Part shown: piece after piece, positions 55,201-64,000 of the stretch | Layout: every line of letters starts with the position of its first letter | Numbering within the stretch: position 1 is the stretch's first letter | Origin: FEN-1297 sp963834015 | Lineage (GTDB): Bacteria > Bacteroidota > Ignavibacteria > Ignavibacteriales > Ignavibacteriaceae | Reading direction: 5' to 3' | Length of the DNA stretch: 64,000 bases | Assembly (NCBI GenBank): GCA_963834015.1 | Contig: CAWIAG010000002.1 | Span: forward strand, 1,488,001-1,552,000 | The notes under the pieces: model-generated | What the model saw: only the letters and a program-made list of their open reading frames with translations | What the model was told of the DNA's origin: nothing | Databases searched by the model: none | Position numbers and translations under genes: made by a program

Positions 55201-55216
55201 TTACTCCGTCGTCAGC

Positions 55217-55783
55217 TCATTCAGGGTTTGAACGGGTTCTTACCCAGTTAACTTTATCTCCTACTTTTATATTGTTCCTGTCGGAATATCCTGCATCTAC
55301 TTCTATTACATATTGTGCGGGCGCGGTTGATGCGTATGTTGAGTCAGATAGTACTCTTGTATTCTTTTGAATAGTGACTATCATTTTATCCGGATTAACA
55401 AAGATCATATCAAGCGGTATAAACGTATTTCTCATCCAGAATGTTTGAATTTGAGAATTCGGAAAAATGAACAACATTCCCTTATTTTCATCCATTTGTT
55501 TCCTGTACATTAATCCAAGTTCTTCTTCAAATTCATTATCGGCAATTTGTATTTCCGCCTTTGCTTTAACTGCATTGTTTGAATCATAAAAAGTTAAAAT
55601 TCCGTCTTTTCTAAACACGTATTCCGGATCCTCCTCGTTTTTCTTAAATAAATTTGGGAATATAAAATAAACCCCAATCGCTAATACTAAAATAATTGCT
55701 AAAATTTTAAATATTATATTCGGCTTTGCAGGTTTCCCATTGGGTAAAATATTTTGTGACTTATTAATATTTTTCTTTGTCAT
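55217..55783 (-). CDS. membrane-anchored DUF192 protein
   Basis: A 188-residue protein with an N-terminal Lys-rich cytoplasmic end and one helix (IIFKILAIILVLAIGVYFIF). The extracytoplasmic DUF192 domain shows ELGLMYRKQMDENKGMLFIF, FWMRNTFIPLDMIF and VIEVDAG, its usual core. DUF192 proteins are small beta-folds of unknown function. A TAAATTTG element (55818-55825) lies shortly before the start on the minus strand. Confidence 0.87.
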   Translation of the reverse strand: MTKKNINKSQNILPNGKPAKPNIIFKILAIILVLAIGVYFIFPNLFKKNEEDPEYVFRKDGILTFYDSNNAVKAKAEIQIADNEFEEELGLMYRKQMDENKGMLFIFPNSQIQTFWMRNTFIPLDMIFVNPDKMIVTIQKNTRVLSDSTYASTAPAQYVIEVDAGYSDRNNIKVGDKVNWVRTRSNPE

Positions 55784-55860
55784 ATCCGGCTTTTCTTAAT
55801 AATTGTATTTGATTACTCAAATTTACAAAACTAAAACATTATCCGAACTATATACCTCTT

Positions 55861-56035
55861 CTCCCGCGGGATGAAATTTCGCAGCACAGATTATCAATCA
55901 TTGAGTGACGTTTTTATTTTCGTAACCCGGATTAATAATCTGGACCTGCTAAAATCCCTCCCACCAACAAACCTACTCCTGAACCCCCTTCGCATATAGT
56001 CCCCTCTTGGGAGGGGTCTCGGGGGTGGGTCGAAG
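55861..56035. repeat. intergenic repeat cluster, copy 5
   Basis: It contains TCCCGCGGGA (55862-55871), CGTAACCCGGATTAATAATCTGG, like copy 3 but with mismatches, ACCAACAAACCTACTCCTGAACCC, like copy 1, and CCCCTC-TTGG-GAGGGG (56001-56016) followed by GGGGGTGGGT. Several unit types seem joined. It is in the spacer 55784-56484, together with the decayed ORF. Confidence 0.55.
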
Positions 56036-56153
56036 CGATTATATTTAGAAATCCTCTGCAATTATCTTTATTCATACATTGATTAAACTGTAATGTTAGA
56101 AAGCTCTCTTAAAAGCCTGGCTTTTACAAAAACATAAGTACACTGCATAAAAG

Positions 56154-56435
56154 CTATTCTGTATAATATATTTCAAACCCCTGATTAATTAAATCGGAAA
56201 AAAAACGGCTATTATAATAAATAAACTGGTTCTTATCTTCCGGTGCAATAATAATTACATAATTAATATTTAAACTCTTTTAATTTCAGCTTTGTCTTAT
56301 ACACAGCTAAGGATATTGAAATATCTAATTTCCTAAAGAAATAAAAAGTGTTATTCTCATTTTAATAATTCATTAAAAATTTTAAACCTGTTTTTTACAA
56401 GTAATTAATTTCACCAGAGGATCTTTAATATTCAT
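56154..56435 (-). pseudogene. decayed small gene with several frameshifts
   Basis: On the minus strand, short coding-like frames follow each other head to tail: ATG at 56435 with MNIKDPLVKLITCKKQ, then FKIFNELLK, then NENNTFYFFRKLDISIS to KEFKY, and finally NYVIIIAPEDKNQF to FEIYYTE and TAG at 56156-56154. One-base slips join them; the last needs removal of one base at 56265. Together they would give about 93 residues. The family is not recognised. Each piece is short, so the reconstruction is tentative. Confidence 0.4.
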
Positions 56436-56496
56436 TTTTACTTTTTATACTAATTCCATTTAACTGTTTAATCAACTTTAAAAAGTGAGAAATAAA

Positions 56497-56925
56497 ATGA
56501 ATATTACGGAAACGGATAAAAGCAATTATTTAAAAGGGTTCCTCATTCTAATCGAAAATACCGGCGCTATTAACGAATCAAATAAAAACCTTATCACTAG
56601 AGTAGCAAACATTTTAGAGTACAATCATTATTTTGTAGAATATTCAATTAATGAGCTTTCTGAAAATAAAAATCAAGTGCCGGATTTGCCTAAATTTTCC
56701 AGCCACTCATTTGCGGAAATATTTATCAGGGATAGTATGAGGCTTACTTTTAATAATAATATACTTAATTTAGATGCAATCAGATGGCTTTTAAAAGTTA
56801 TTCAAATAAATAATTTATCAAAACAATGGTTTTACCTGGAATTGGAAAATTTTTTGGATAATTATAATTCTGATATGAACAGCTATTTTGAAATACAAAA
56901 ACATGTAAAGAAAATTTATAATTAA
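56497..56925 (+). CDS. hypothetical helical protein
   Basis: A 142-residue, probably all-helical soluble protein. I start it at ATG 56497; a GTG at 56485 would add four residues. It has many Asn, Ile and Leu residues, DKSNYLKGFLILIENTGAI at the start and FAEIFIRDSMRLTFNNNI in the middle. There is no motif that I know. It is followed after 18 bases by the alpha/beta hydrolase and probably cotranscribed. Confidence 0.6.
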   Translation: MNITETDKSNYLKGFLILIENTGAINESNKNLITRVANILEYNHYFVEYSINELSENKNQVPDLPKFSSHSFAEIFIRDSMRLTFNNNILNLDAIRWLLKVIQINNLSKQWFYLELENFLDNYNSDMNSYFEIQKHVKKIYN

Positions 56926-56943
56926 CAAAATCAGTTTAACGTA

Positions 56944-57789
56944 TTGAAATCGAAAATCTTAAACAGGCAGATAATTCAGCTAAATGATCACCAGGATAAA
57001 TTAATTAATAGCGGCTGGGGCAGCGATGTACCCGATAAAACCATAACAGAAAGAATATCTTATCTTTCGGGCGAACTAAAAATAAACGGTTATGTTGCAT
57101 ATCCGCAAGATGACTCAAAACGATACCCTTGTATAATCTGGAACAGGGGCGGCAGTAATGAGGAAGGGGCAATTGACTCATTTTCCGCAAGAGGAATATT
57201 TGGACAAATTGCAAGCTGGGGATATGTTGTATTTGCGTCTCAGTACCGCGGCAATGCCGGCAGTGAAGGGAAAGAACAGCTTGGCGGCGGCGATGTAGAT
57301 GACATTCTTAATCTTATTCCTCTGGCAGATGAAATACCGCATGCAGATAAAAGTTCATGGGGTATTGAAGGATGGAGCCGCGGCGGTATGATGACTTATC
57401 TTACACTTTCTAAAAATTCAAATTTCAAATGTGCAATCTTAAGCGGAGCTATTTCCGACCTGAATCAATTCATTGGTACAAGGACAGATAAAATAAATTA
57501 TTATAAAGAAATGATTAACGGCCTGAACTTTGAAGAAGAATTGGAAAAAAGATCCGCTATAAGTTTTGTAGAAACTCTACCCGTAATTCCCTACCTGCTC
57601 CTTCATGGCGGAAACGATAAAATCGTTTCGCCGCAACAGTCATTGAAAATGTCGGAGAAGATGAATCATCTCAATATCCCTTATCGTCTCGTAATTTTCG
57701 AGGACGGTGATCATTTCCTTAAAAATCACCGTAAAGAAGTTGATAAGCTCCGTAGATTTTGGTTTGACAAGTATTTAAAAACCAAGTAA
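56944..57789 (+). CDS. alpha/beta hydrolase, prolyl-oligopeptidase (S9)-like
   Basis: A 281-residue alpha/beta hydrolase resembling the catalytic domain of S9 peptidases, without the beta-propeller. The nucleophile Ser is in GIEGWSRGGMMTY, the Asp in LLHGGNDKIVSP and the His in FEDGDHFLKNHRKE, in the right order. The oxyanion strand is PCIIWNRGGSNEEG. The start is TTG at 56944; no better ATG is present. It has no signal peptide, so it should be cytoplasmic. A hairpin follows. Confidence 0.85.
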   Translation: MKSKILNRQIIQLNDHQDKLINSGWGSDVPDKTITERISYLSGELKINGYVAYPQDDSKRYPCIIWNRGGSNEEGAIDSFSARGIFGQIASWGYVVFASQYRGNAGSEGKEQLGGGDVDDILNLIPLADEIPHADKSSWGIEGWSRGGMMTYLTLSKNSNFKCAILSGAISDLNQFIGTRTDKINYYKEMINGLNFEEELEKRSAISFVETLPVIPYLLLHGGNDKIVSPQQSLKMSEKMNHLNIPYRLVIFEDGDHFLKNHRKEVDKLRRFWFDKYLKTK

Positions 57790-57804
57790 CCCTTCAAAAT
57801 AAAA

Positions 57805-57835
57805 TGTGAGGCTCACCTTGTAGGTAAGCCTCACA
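57805..57835. terminator. hairpin after hydrolase gene
   Basis: TGTGAGGCTCACCT pairs with AGGTAAGCCTCACA around TGT, with one mismatch, 15 bases after the stop. It is placed between the hydrolase and a convergent decayed gene. Confidence 0.7.
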
Positions 57836-57867
57836 AACATATTGTTATTTAAGGTATAACATTTTTT

Positions 57868-58197
57868 TTAGTAGAAATATGCTGGAATAGTGATGTTCTT
57901 AAGATTTGTCCCGGTGTTGTTGTTCAAGTAAACCTGCCATTCTCTTGTTACAGAATCTGTATTTGAATCACACAGCGAAAGATCAAAATTATGCACGGTG
58001 TAGTTTAAAGTTGTATTCTGCTGCGCTAATAAAATGCTGTACTTAGAACAATCTACAATCGGGGTTGAAGTGTCCGTATTTTGTATGTATACCGTAAAAC
58101 TTCCAATTGCAGAAGACAGGCTGCTTGTTTTTTATGACACAGCTGCAGAAGATTGAATATTTATTCCCGGAGTTCCTCCTGATAAATTCAGCCCGCT
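57868..58197 (-). pseudogene. remnant of a secreted-type protein with in-frame stop
   Basis: A minus-strand frame open for 109 codons except one TAA at 58132-58134. Before the stop it reads GLNLSGGTPGINIQSSAAVS. After it, IGSFTVYIQNTDTSTPIVDC, then LLAQQNTTLNYTVHNFDLS and NITIPAYFY to the final stop at 57868. Thr/Asn/Ser-rich strands and two Cys look like an extracellular domain. It has no start codon, so it is the C-terminal end of a lost gene. The family is not recognised. Confidence 0.45.
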
Positions 58198-58200
58198 TTA

Positions 58201-58703
58201 CATATATATTGTAATTATTATAAATAATATATAATTATAGCAGAAACTAATATATTTCACGTAATAAAACAATTTACGGCTGTTAACTAATTGATGTTAT
58301 TGCAATACATAGCAGGATTAAAAAATTTCGGGCTTTGCATATCTTTTATATTTAATTTGAAGTGCCGGTATGTTCACTTAAACAACTAAACTCTTTACAT
58401 TGATCTTTTGACTTATTTCTTTGATCTTGGTCTTTTGCCTTTTATCTTTTTTCTTGATTTCTACATCACTTCACCCCCTCTAAATAAACCGTTTTCTTGT
58501 ATTTATTTGTTAAAACGATTATTTTGATGCTTAGAATTAAAGAAAACGCTTCCGGACAGCGTCTTTCAACTTATTGTAAAACAGGTAATTAAAAGTTTAA
58601 AACCGTTAAACTCGGTTTTATTTGGGACTGGCCTGCTTATATAACCGGCAGGACGATTTAATAATTTTTTACAACTGTATAAATCGAAGCAAAGGTACCT
58701 CAA
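58201..58703. other. 503-base spacer upstream of aceE
   Basis: AT-rich leader region of the pyruvate dehydrogenase operon. No gene is seen. GGCCTGC and GGCAGGA around 58630-58656 form a loose inverted repeat. The promoter should be here; I could not choose one safely. Confidence 0.4.
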
Positions 58704-61373
58704 ATGAGTAATGATAAATCACAGGAATATAAGGACATAGAGACCAGGGAATGGCTGTATTCGTTAGATTATGTTTTGGAACATAGCGGGCCTGAAAGAA
58801 TAAAAGAACTTTTGCAGGAACTCCAGATTCGCGCTCATAAAGCAGGCGTTGAGATTCCTTTTTCGGCTAATACACCCTATATAAATACTATTCCAAGAGA
58901 AAAACAAGCTCCTTTCCCCGGCGAAAGAGAAATTGAACGCAGGATTAAAAGCCTTATCCGCTGGAATGCTATGGCTATGGTTGTTAAAGCAAATAATATT
59001 GAACACGGTATTGGCGGGCATATTTCAACTTACGCCTCTGCGGCTACACTTTATGAAATAGGATTCAATCATTTTTTTAAAGGTAAAGGCGACGATTACG
59101 ATGGCGACCAGATTTATTTCCAGGGACATGCGTCTCCCGGTTTTTACGCCAGGGCCTTTCTTGAGGGAAGAATTACAAAACAGCAGATGGACAATTTCCG
59201 CAGGGAATTAAAACCCGGAGGCGGATTATCTTCTTATCCTCATCCCTGGCTTATGCCTAATTTCTGGGAATTCCCTACGGTATCTATGGGGCTTGGTCCT
59301 ATTATGGCTATCTACCAGGCAAGGTTTAACCGTTACCTTGAAGACCGCGGGCTTAAGAAAGCAAGCAGCCGTAAGGTTTGGGCTTTTCTTGGCGATGGTG
59401 AAACTGATGAACCGGAAACCCTCGGCGCGATCAGTCTGGCAGCAAGGGAAAAACTTGACAACTTAATTTTTGTTATAAACTGCAACTTGCAAAGGCTTGA
59501 TGGGCCGGTTAGAGGCAACGGCAAAATAATTCAGGAACTGGAAGCAAATTTCCGCGGCACCGGCTGGAATGTTATTAAAGTTATTTGGGGGAGCGACTGG
59601 GATCCCGTTCTTGCAAAAGACGTAGACGGTAAATTGGTTAAACGTCTGGGCGAAATTGTTGACGGCCAGTATCAAAAATATTCCGTCGAATCGGGTAAAT
59701 ACATTAGAGAACATCTTTTCGGCGCCGACCCAGAATTATTGAAGATTGCTGAAGATTTATCGGACGAACAATTACGAAAAATGAAACGCGGCGGTCATGA
59801 TCCCGAAAAAGTTTATGCTGCGTTTAAAGCAGCTGTTGAAAATACAGGATCACCCACCGTAATTCTGGCCAAAACGATTAAGGGGTATGGATTGGGCGAA
59901 AGCGGCGAAGGCAAAAATATTACCCACCAGCAGAAAAAGTTAAATGAAGAGGAACTGGCTGAATTCCGCACAAGATTCGGCATTCCTATCTCTGATGAGG
60001 AAGTTGCTAAAGCTCCGTTTTACAAGCCTTCCGAAGACAGCCAGGAAATAAAATATATAAAAGAAAAAAGAAAATTTCTCGGCGGTTTCGTCCCTGAAAG
60101 AAAAACATCTATCCGTCCTTTAAAAACACCGCCTGAAGATATTTTTGAAGAATTCTATAAAGGAACTGACGGCAAAGACGCTTCAACTACAATGGTATTT
60201 GTACGACTTCTTGCAAAGCTCTTAAGAGATAAAGAAATCGGTAAACTTATTGTCCCTATTGTTCCGGATGAAGCAAGAACATTCGGGATGGAAGCTCTAT
60301 TCAGACAGGTTGGAATTTACTCTCATGTCGGACAGTTATATGAACCGGTGGACAGGGAAACTCTTCTTTACTATAAGGAAGCTACCAACGGACAGATACT
60401 GGAAGAGGGCATCAATGAAGCGGGTGCTATGTCTTCGTTTATCGCTGCCGGCACGGCTTATTCAACTCATGGATTAAATATGATTCCGTTCTTTGTCTAC
60501 TACTCTATGTTTGGTTTTAACAGGGCCGCCGACTTAATTTGGGCTGCCGGCGATATGAGCTGTAAAGGATTTCTTATCGGCGGCACTGCAGGGCGCACTA
60601 CTCTTGCCGGCGAAGGTCTGCAGCATCAGGATGGGAACAGCCATTTAATGGCTTACCCTGTACCTAACCTTGTTGCTTATGATCCCGCCTTTGCATATGA
60701 AATTGCTGTTATCATTCGCGACGGCATAAGAAGAATGTATGAAGAACAGGAAAAAGTTTTTTACTATTTAACCGTAATGAATGAAAACTACAGCATGCCT
60801 CCAATGCCCGAAGGTGCAAAAGAAGGTATATTGAAAGGCATGTATAAATTTAAAGCTTCTTCTAAAAAAACATTTAAGCTTAAAGCGCACCTGTTTGGAA
60901 GCGGAACAATTCTTAATGAAGTAATTAAAGCAGGGGAAATTCTTGAAGAAGATTTTAAAGTCAGCGCTGATGTATGGAGTATTACAAGTTATAAAGAATT
61001 AAGAAAAGACGGCCAGGATACTGAAAGATGGAATATGCTGAATCCTACAAAAGAGCCTAAGTTATCATATATTGGCGAAATGCTCAAAAATGAAGAAGGT
61101 GTTTTTGTGGCTGCATCAGATTATGTTAAAGCGCTGCCTGACTCGGTTGCAAAATGGTTCCCGCGGCCCCTTGTCGCCCTCGGTACGGATGGTTTCGGAA
61201 GGAGCGAAAGCAGAGCGGATCTAAGGGACTTTTTTGAAGTTGATGCTAAACATATCGTTGTTGCAACTTTGTACGCACTGGCTTTGGAAAATAAAGTTAA
61301 ATATGAACTGGTTGAAAAAACAATTAAAGAATTCGGATTCGACTCTAATAAACCTAATCCAATTTATTTATAA
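58704..61373 (+). CDS. aceE: pyruvate dehydrogenase E1 (homodimeric)
   Basis: An 889-residue thiamine-diphosphate enzyme that decarboxylates pyruvate and acetylates the E2 lipoyl group. The length equals the E. coli AceE class. Residues include the active-site HGIGGHISTYAS, the FQGHASPGFYAR loop and the TPP/Mg motif starting at FLGDGETDEPETLG and ending in VINCNLQRLDGPV. The second half has QILEEGINEAGAMSSFIAA and GLQHQDGNSHLMA. It is followed by aceF after 80 bases and then lpd, the classic order. The weak ribosome site lies in AAAGGTACC. Confidence 0.97.
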   Translation: MSNDKSQEYKDIETREWLYSLDYVLEHSGPERIKELLQELQIRAHKAGVEIPFSANTPYINTIPREKQAPFPGEREIERRIKSLIRWNAMAMVVKANNIEHGIGGHISTYASAATLYEIGFNHFFKGKGDDYDGDQIYFQGHASPGFYARAFLEGRITKQQMDNFRRELKPGGGLSSYPHPWLMPNFWEFPTVSMGLGPIMAIYQARFNRYLEDRGLKKASSRKVWAFLGDGETDEPETLGAISLAAREKLDNLIFVINCNLQRLDGPVRGNGKIIQELEANFRGTGWNVIKVIWGSDWDPVLAKDVDGKLVKRLGEIVDGQYQKYSVESGKYIREHLFGADPELLKIAEDLSDEQLRKMKRGGHDPEKVYAAFKAAVENTGSPTVILAKTIKGYGLGESGEGKNITHQQKKLNEEELAEFRTRFGIPISDEEVAKAPFYKPSEDSQEIKYIKEKRKFLGGFVPERKTSIRPLKTPPEDIFEEFYKGTDGKDASTTMVFVRLLAKLLRDKEIGKLIVPIVPDEARTFGMEALFRQVGIYSHVGQLYEPVDRETLLYYKEATNGQILEEGINEAGAMSSFIAAGTAYSTHGLNMIPFFVYYSMFGFNRAADLIWAAGDMSCKGFLIGGTAGRTTLAGEGLQHQDGNSHLMAYPVPNLVAYDPAFAYEIAVIIRDGIRRMYEEQEKVFYYLTVMNENYSMPPMPEGAKEGILKGMYKFKASSKKTFKLKAHLFGSGTILNEVIKAGEILEEDFKVSADVWSITSYKELRKDGQDTERWNMLNPTKEPKLSYIGEMLKNEEGVFVAASDYVKALPDSVAKWFPRPLVALGTDGFGRSESRADLRDFFEVDAKHIVVATLYALALENKVKYELVEKTIKEFGFDSNKPNPIYL

Positions 61374-61453
61374 ATCCTGCACAACAGGGCTGCCAGCGGG
61401 CAAATAATAAATTGAATATTTTTATAAAATAGAAAATCGTTTTAAGGTAGAAA

Positions 61454-63148
61454 ATGTCAATAGAATTTAAATTACCGGAGCTTGGCGAAAACATAGAAAC
61501 TGCCGACGTTCTTAACGTATTAGTCAAGGCCGGGGACAAAATTGAAAAAGATCAGGGTATTATAGAAATTGAAACCGATAAAGCTACCATTGAAGTCCCG
61601 TCAACTATCACCGGCATAGTTCAAACTGTGCTTATAAAGCCGGGCGATAAAGTTAAAATCGGCCAATCTTTAATTGTGGTAGGGGATTCCGGAAGTTCCG
61701 GCGGCTATGACGGAAGCCCGGAAACGGTTAAAGCCGGGAAGCAGGCTGCAGATGTTGCTGCCGTTAAAGAAAACAAAAAGCAGACGGATCCTTCTAAAAA
61801 GGAAACCGTTGAATCAAAAGCTCCTACCTTAACAAATGTGAACCCTTCTGAAAATCAAATTTTAGAAATGAAGCTGCCTGAACTAGGGGAAAATATAGAT
61901 TCAGCCGATGTTCTTAATGTTCTTGTAAAAGTCGGTGACGTGATTGAAAAAGATCAGGGTATCCTTGAAATTGAAACTGATAAAGCAACTATAGAAGTGC
62001 CTGCAACTTTAAACGGTAAAGTTATTGAAGTACTTATAAAAGCCGGCGAAAAGGCTAAGGTAGGCCAGGTTTTAATAAAAGTTGATGCTGTTGTTTCTGA
62101 AACCGTTGAGCAAAAATCTGTACCCGTTCAGATTCCCTTAATACACGCTGTAGAAAAAACAGTTGATGTTGAAAAATCAGAAGCAAAAGGCGAGCGTGAA
62201 AGCATACATCCGTCCGAAAGAAATAACCAGCCGCCCATTCAAAAAGGTTCTGCGCCTGCAGCTCCTTCAGTAAGAAGAATTGCCAGGGAACTTGGCGTTG
62301 ACATAAACATAGTCCCCGGCAGCGGCCCTGCTTACAGGATTACAATGGATGATGTTAAGAATTATGTTAAAAGATTAAATGAGGGCAGGACTTCCCAACC
62401 TGCAGCAGGATTTAAACAAGAACCCTTACCTGATTTTTCTAAATTCGGCAGCATAGAACATAAACCCATGAGTAATATACGGAGTAAGACCGCGGAACAT
62501 TTAAGCTATGCCTGGGCATCTATTCCGCATGTTACACAGCATGATAAAGTAGACATCACTGAACTGGAGAAACTCAGGAAACTGCTTAACCCTCAGGTTG
62601 AAAAGAAAGGCGGAAAATTAACTGTTACCGGAATTTTACTTAAGGTAATTTCTTCCGCTCTTAAGGTATTTCCGCAGTTTAACTCCAGCATCGATATGGA
62701 GAAAAAAGAAATTATATATAAGAAATTTTTTAATATCGGCATAGCTGTGGATACCGAACATGGACTAATCGTCCCGGTTATTAAAAATGTAGATCAAAAG
62801 AATATAACCGAGCTTTCTATTGAATTGAATACTATCGCAGAGAAAGCCAGGATCAGGAAAATATCTCTGGATGAACTTCAGGGTGGATGTTTTACAATTA
62901 CAAATCTGGGCGGCATAGGGGGTACTTCATTTACTCCTATTATCAACTCACCTGAAGTCGCTATACTTGGCGTTTCAAGAAGCAGTTATGAGCCTGTTAT
63001 GATTGACGGCAAATTCGAACCCAGGTTGATCCTGCCGCTGTCTTTGTCATATGACCATAGAATAATTGACGGCGCTGATGCAGCCAGATTTTTAAGATGG
63101 GTTTGCGAGGCCCTTGAACAGCCGATTAAAATTTTAATTGAAGGCTGA
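61454..63148 (+). CDS. aceF: dihydrolipoamide acetyltransferase E2 with two lipoyl domains
   Basis: A 564-residue E2 core protein of the pyruvate dehydrogenase complex. Two lipoyl domains (about 2-76 and 136-212) both show IEIETDKATIEVP with the lipoyl Lys. A Pro/Ala/Lys linker precedes the E1/E3-binding domain (APSVRRIARELGVDI, about 270-305). The catalytic domain (about 335-564) ends with SYDHRIIDGADAARF, holding the His and Asp. The two lipoyl domains are similar but not identical at DNA level, so the repeat is old. It makes acetyl-CoA. Confidence 0.96.
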   Translation: MSIEFKLPELGENIETADVLNVLVKAGDKIEKDQGIIEIETDKATIEVPSTITGIVQTVLIKPGDKVKIGQSLIVVGDSGSSGGYDGSPETVKAGKQAADVAAVKENKKQTDPSKKETVESKAPTLTNVNPSENQILEMKLPELGENIDSADVLNVLVKVGDVIEKDQGILEIETDKATIEVPATLNGKVIEVLIKAGEKAKVGQVLIKVDAVVSETVEQKSVPVQIPLIHAVEKTVDVEKSEAKGERESIHPSERNNQPPIQKGSAPAAPSVRRIARELGVDINIVPGSGPAYRITMDDVKNYVKRLNEGRTSQPAAGFKQEPLPDFSKFGSIEHKPMSNIRSKTAEHLSYAWASIPHVTQHDKVDITELEKLRKLLNPQVEKKGGKLTVTGILLKVISSALKVFPQFNSSIDMEKKEIIYKKFFNIGIAVDTEHGLIVPVIKNVDQKNITELSIELNTIAEKARIRKISLDELQGGCFTITNLGGIGGTSFTPIINSPEVAILGVSRSSYEPVMIDGKFEPRLILPLSLSYDHRIIDGADAARFLRWVCEALEQPIKILIEG

Positions 63149-63188
63149 TATTTATAACTCACATTATACAAATTAAATTTAAAATAGC

Positions 63189-63206
63189 CCCGGCATTTAT
63201 GCCGGG
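63189..63206. terminator. hairpin between aceF and lpd
   Basis: CCCGGCA-TTTA-TGCCGGG is a perfect 7-base-pair GC stem in the 238-base gap before lpd. It lacks a T-tract and may lower, rather than stop, transcription into lpd. Confidence 0.5.
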
Positions 63207-63386
63207 AGTATATTAATTATAATACACTTTTGGCTTTGCCAAAATTATTAGATGATTATCCCAAATCCGGTATTGTTCGGGATTTCATTATTTCCCTAAT
63301 AATCATTTAATGCGGGTAATTATAAAACCAGAGACCATTTTACTTTTTAAACTCCTTTTATTGTATTATAAAGATTGGTAAAACTG

Positions 63387-64000
63387 ATGGAAAAATCAAA
63401 ACTTACTGTAATCGGCGGAGGTCCCGGCGGATATGCTGCGGCATTTTATGCAGCCGATCTCGGAATGGATGTAACTCTTATTGATAAAGAAAAAAACCCC
63501 GGCGGTGTCTGCCTTTACCGCGGTTGCATTCCTTCAAAAGCTTTACTTCATGTAGCAAAATTAATTACCGAAGCTGAAGAAGCTAAAAAATGGGGAGTTG
63601 ATTTTTCAAAGCCCAAAATCGATCTTGATAAACTAAGAGCCTGGAAAGATGGTGTTGTTAACAAACTTACCGGAGGCCTTGGTATCCTGACAAAACAAAG
63701 AAAAATAAATTTTATTCAGGGAACAGCAAGTTTTATTAATTCATCCTTATTAAAAATTGAAAAGGCTACGGGTAGTACTGAAGAACTGAAAATAGAAAAG
63801 GCAATTATTGCAACTGGTTCGGTTATTGCAACAATTCCGTTTTTAAATATTGAAAGTAAAAGGATATTAAATTCTACTTCGGCGCTTAATTTGCCCGAAA
63901 TTCCGAACTCTCTTCTTGTCATCGGGGGAGGATATATCGGCCTTGAACTCGGTTCTGTTTATAGTGCTTTGGGCACAAAAGTTTCTGTAGTGGAAATGCT
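63387..64000 (+). CDS. lpdA: dihydrolipoamide dehydrogenase E3 (partial)
   Basis: The N-terminal ~204 residues of a flavoprotein disulfide reductase; it runs off the right edge. The FAD-binding VIGGGPGGYAAAFYAADLG is followed by the redox-active disulfide in GGVCLYRGCIPSKALL. The second Gly-rich strand, LLVIGGGYIGLELG, begins the NAD domain. The order after aceE and aceF fits the E3 of the pyruvate dehydrogenase complex. In the active-site motif, YR replaces the common NV/NR residues. It may also serve other 2-oxoacid complexes. Confidence 0.95.
   Translation, partial: MEKSKLTVIGGGPGGYAAAFYAADLGMDVTLIDKEKNPGGVCLYRGCIPSKALLHVAKLITEAEEAKKWGVDFSKPKIDLDKLRAWKDGVVNKLTGGLGILTKQRKINFIQGTASFINSSLLKIEKATGSTEELKIEKAIIATGSVIATIPFLNIESKRILNSTSALNLPEIPNSLLVIGGGYIGLELGSVYSALGTKVSVVEM

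Overview
The window is AT-rich bacterial chromosome with densely packed, mostly housekeeping genes. I see no prophage, plasmid, insertion sequence, CRISPR array, rRNA or tRNA. Several genes point to the Bacteroidota-Chlorobiota branch, most likely an Ignavibacteria-like organism: a GldC homologue, an S46 dipeptidyl-peptidase, a bacterial geranylgeranylglyceryl-phosphate-synthase-family protein, the gene order ileS-dksA-lspA, a LytTR response regulator and palindromic intergenic repeats. The lineage is an inference from gene content, not a phylogeny.

Layout. 1-4.8 kb: start of an ABC transporter ATPase (cut by the window edge), a YdjM-like membrane protein, a nitroreductase, an MFS exporter and a PAP2 phosphatase. 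4.8-8.9 kb: a respiratory module on the minus strand with a 25-residue membrane peptide, a 13-haem cytochrome c fused to a cytochrome b (CbcL-like), and a 7-haem NapC/NirT protein with three membrane helices (ImcH-like). 9.4-17.5 kb: a class V aminotransferase, a probable amino-sugar recycling pair (BadF-type kinase and AmpG-like permease), a LytTR regulator with a possible sigma-54 promoter, a PQQ-type beta-propeller lipoprotein and gldC. 17.6-30.7 kb: a DPP7-like peptidase, a frameshifted phosphomannomutase, a MauE-thioredoxin fusion with an odd start, transporters, a trans-sulfuration enzyme and cysS.

30.8-40.0 kb: rluD, interrupted by an in-frame stop, followed upstream by a long minus-strand operon read as yggS, divIVA, pnp, a membrane/coiled-coil protein, ileS (frameshifted), dksA (altered zinc site), lspA and a second lspA. 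40.4-50.9 kb: pta, a sodium/solute symporter with a GH172-type enzyme, purine and amino-acid permeases, malQ and a dienelactone hydrolase. 51.5-57.8 kb: tex, the GGGPS-family gene, gmhA, a DUF192 protein and an alpha/beta hydrolase. 58.7-64 kb: the pyruvate dehydrogenase operon aceE-aceF-lpd, with lpd running off the window.

Two things stand out. The multihaem module pairs homologues of two inner-membrane quinol-oxidising cytochromes used in extracellular electron transfer, next to an unannotated microprotein. Three normally essential or important genes (manB, rluD, ileS) are each broken by a single lesion, and longer intergenic regions hold decayed gene fragments and a family of dispersed palindromic repeats.
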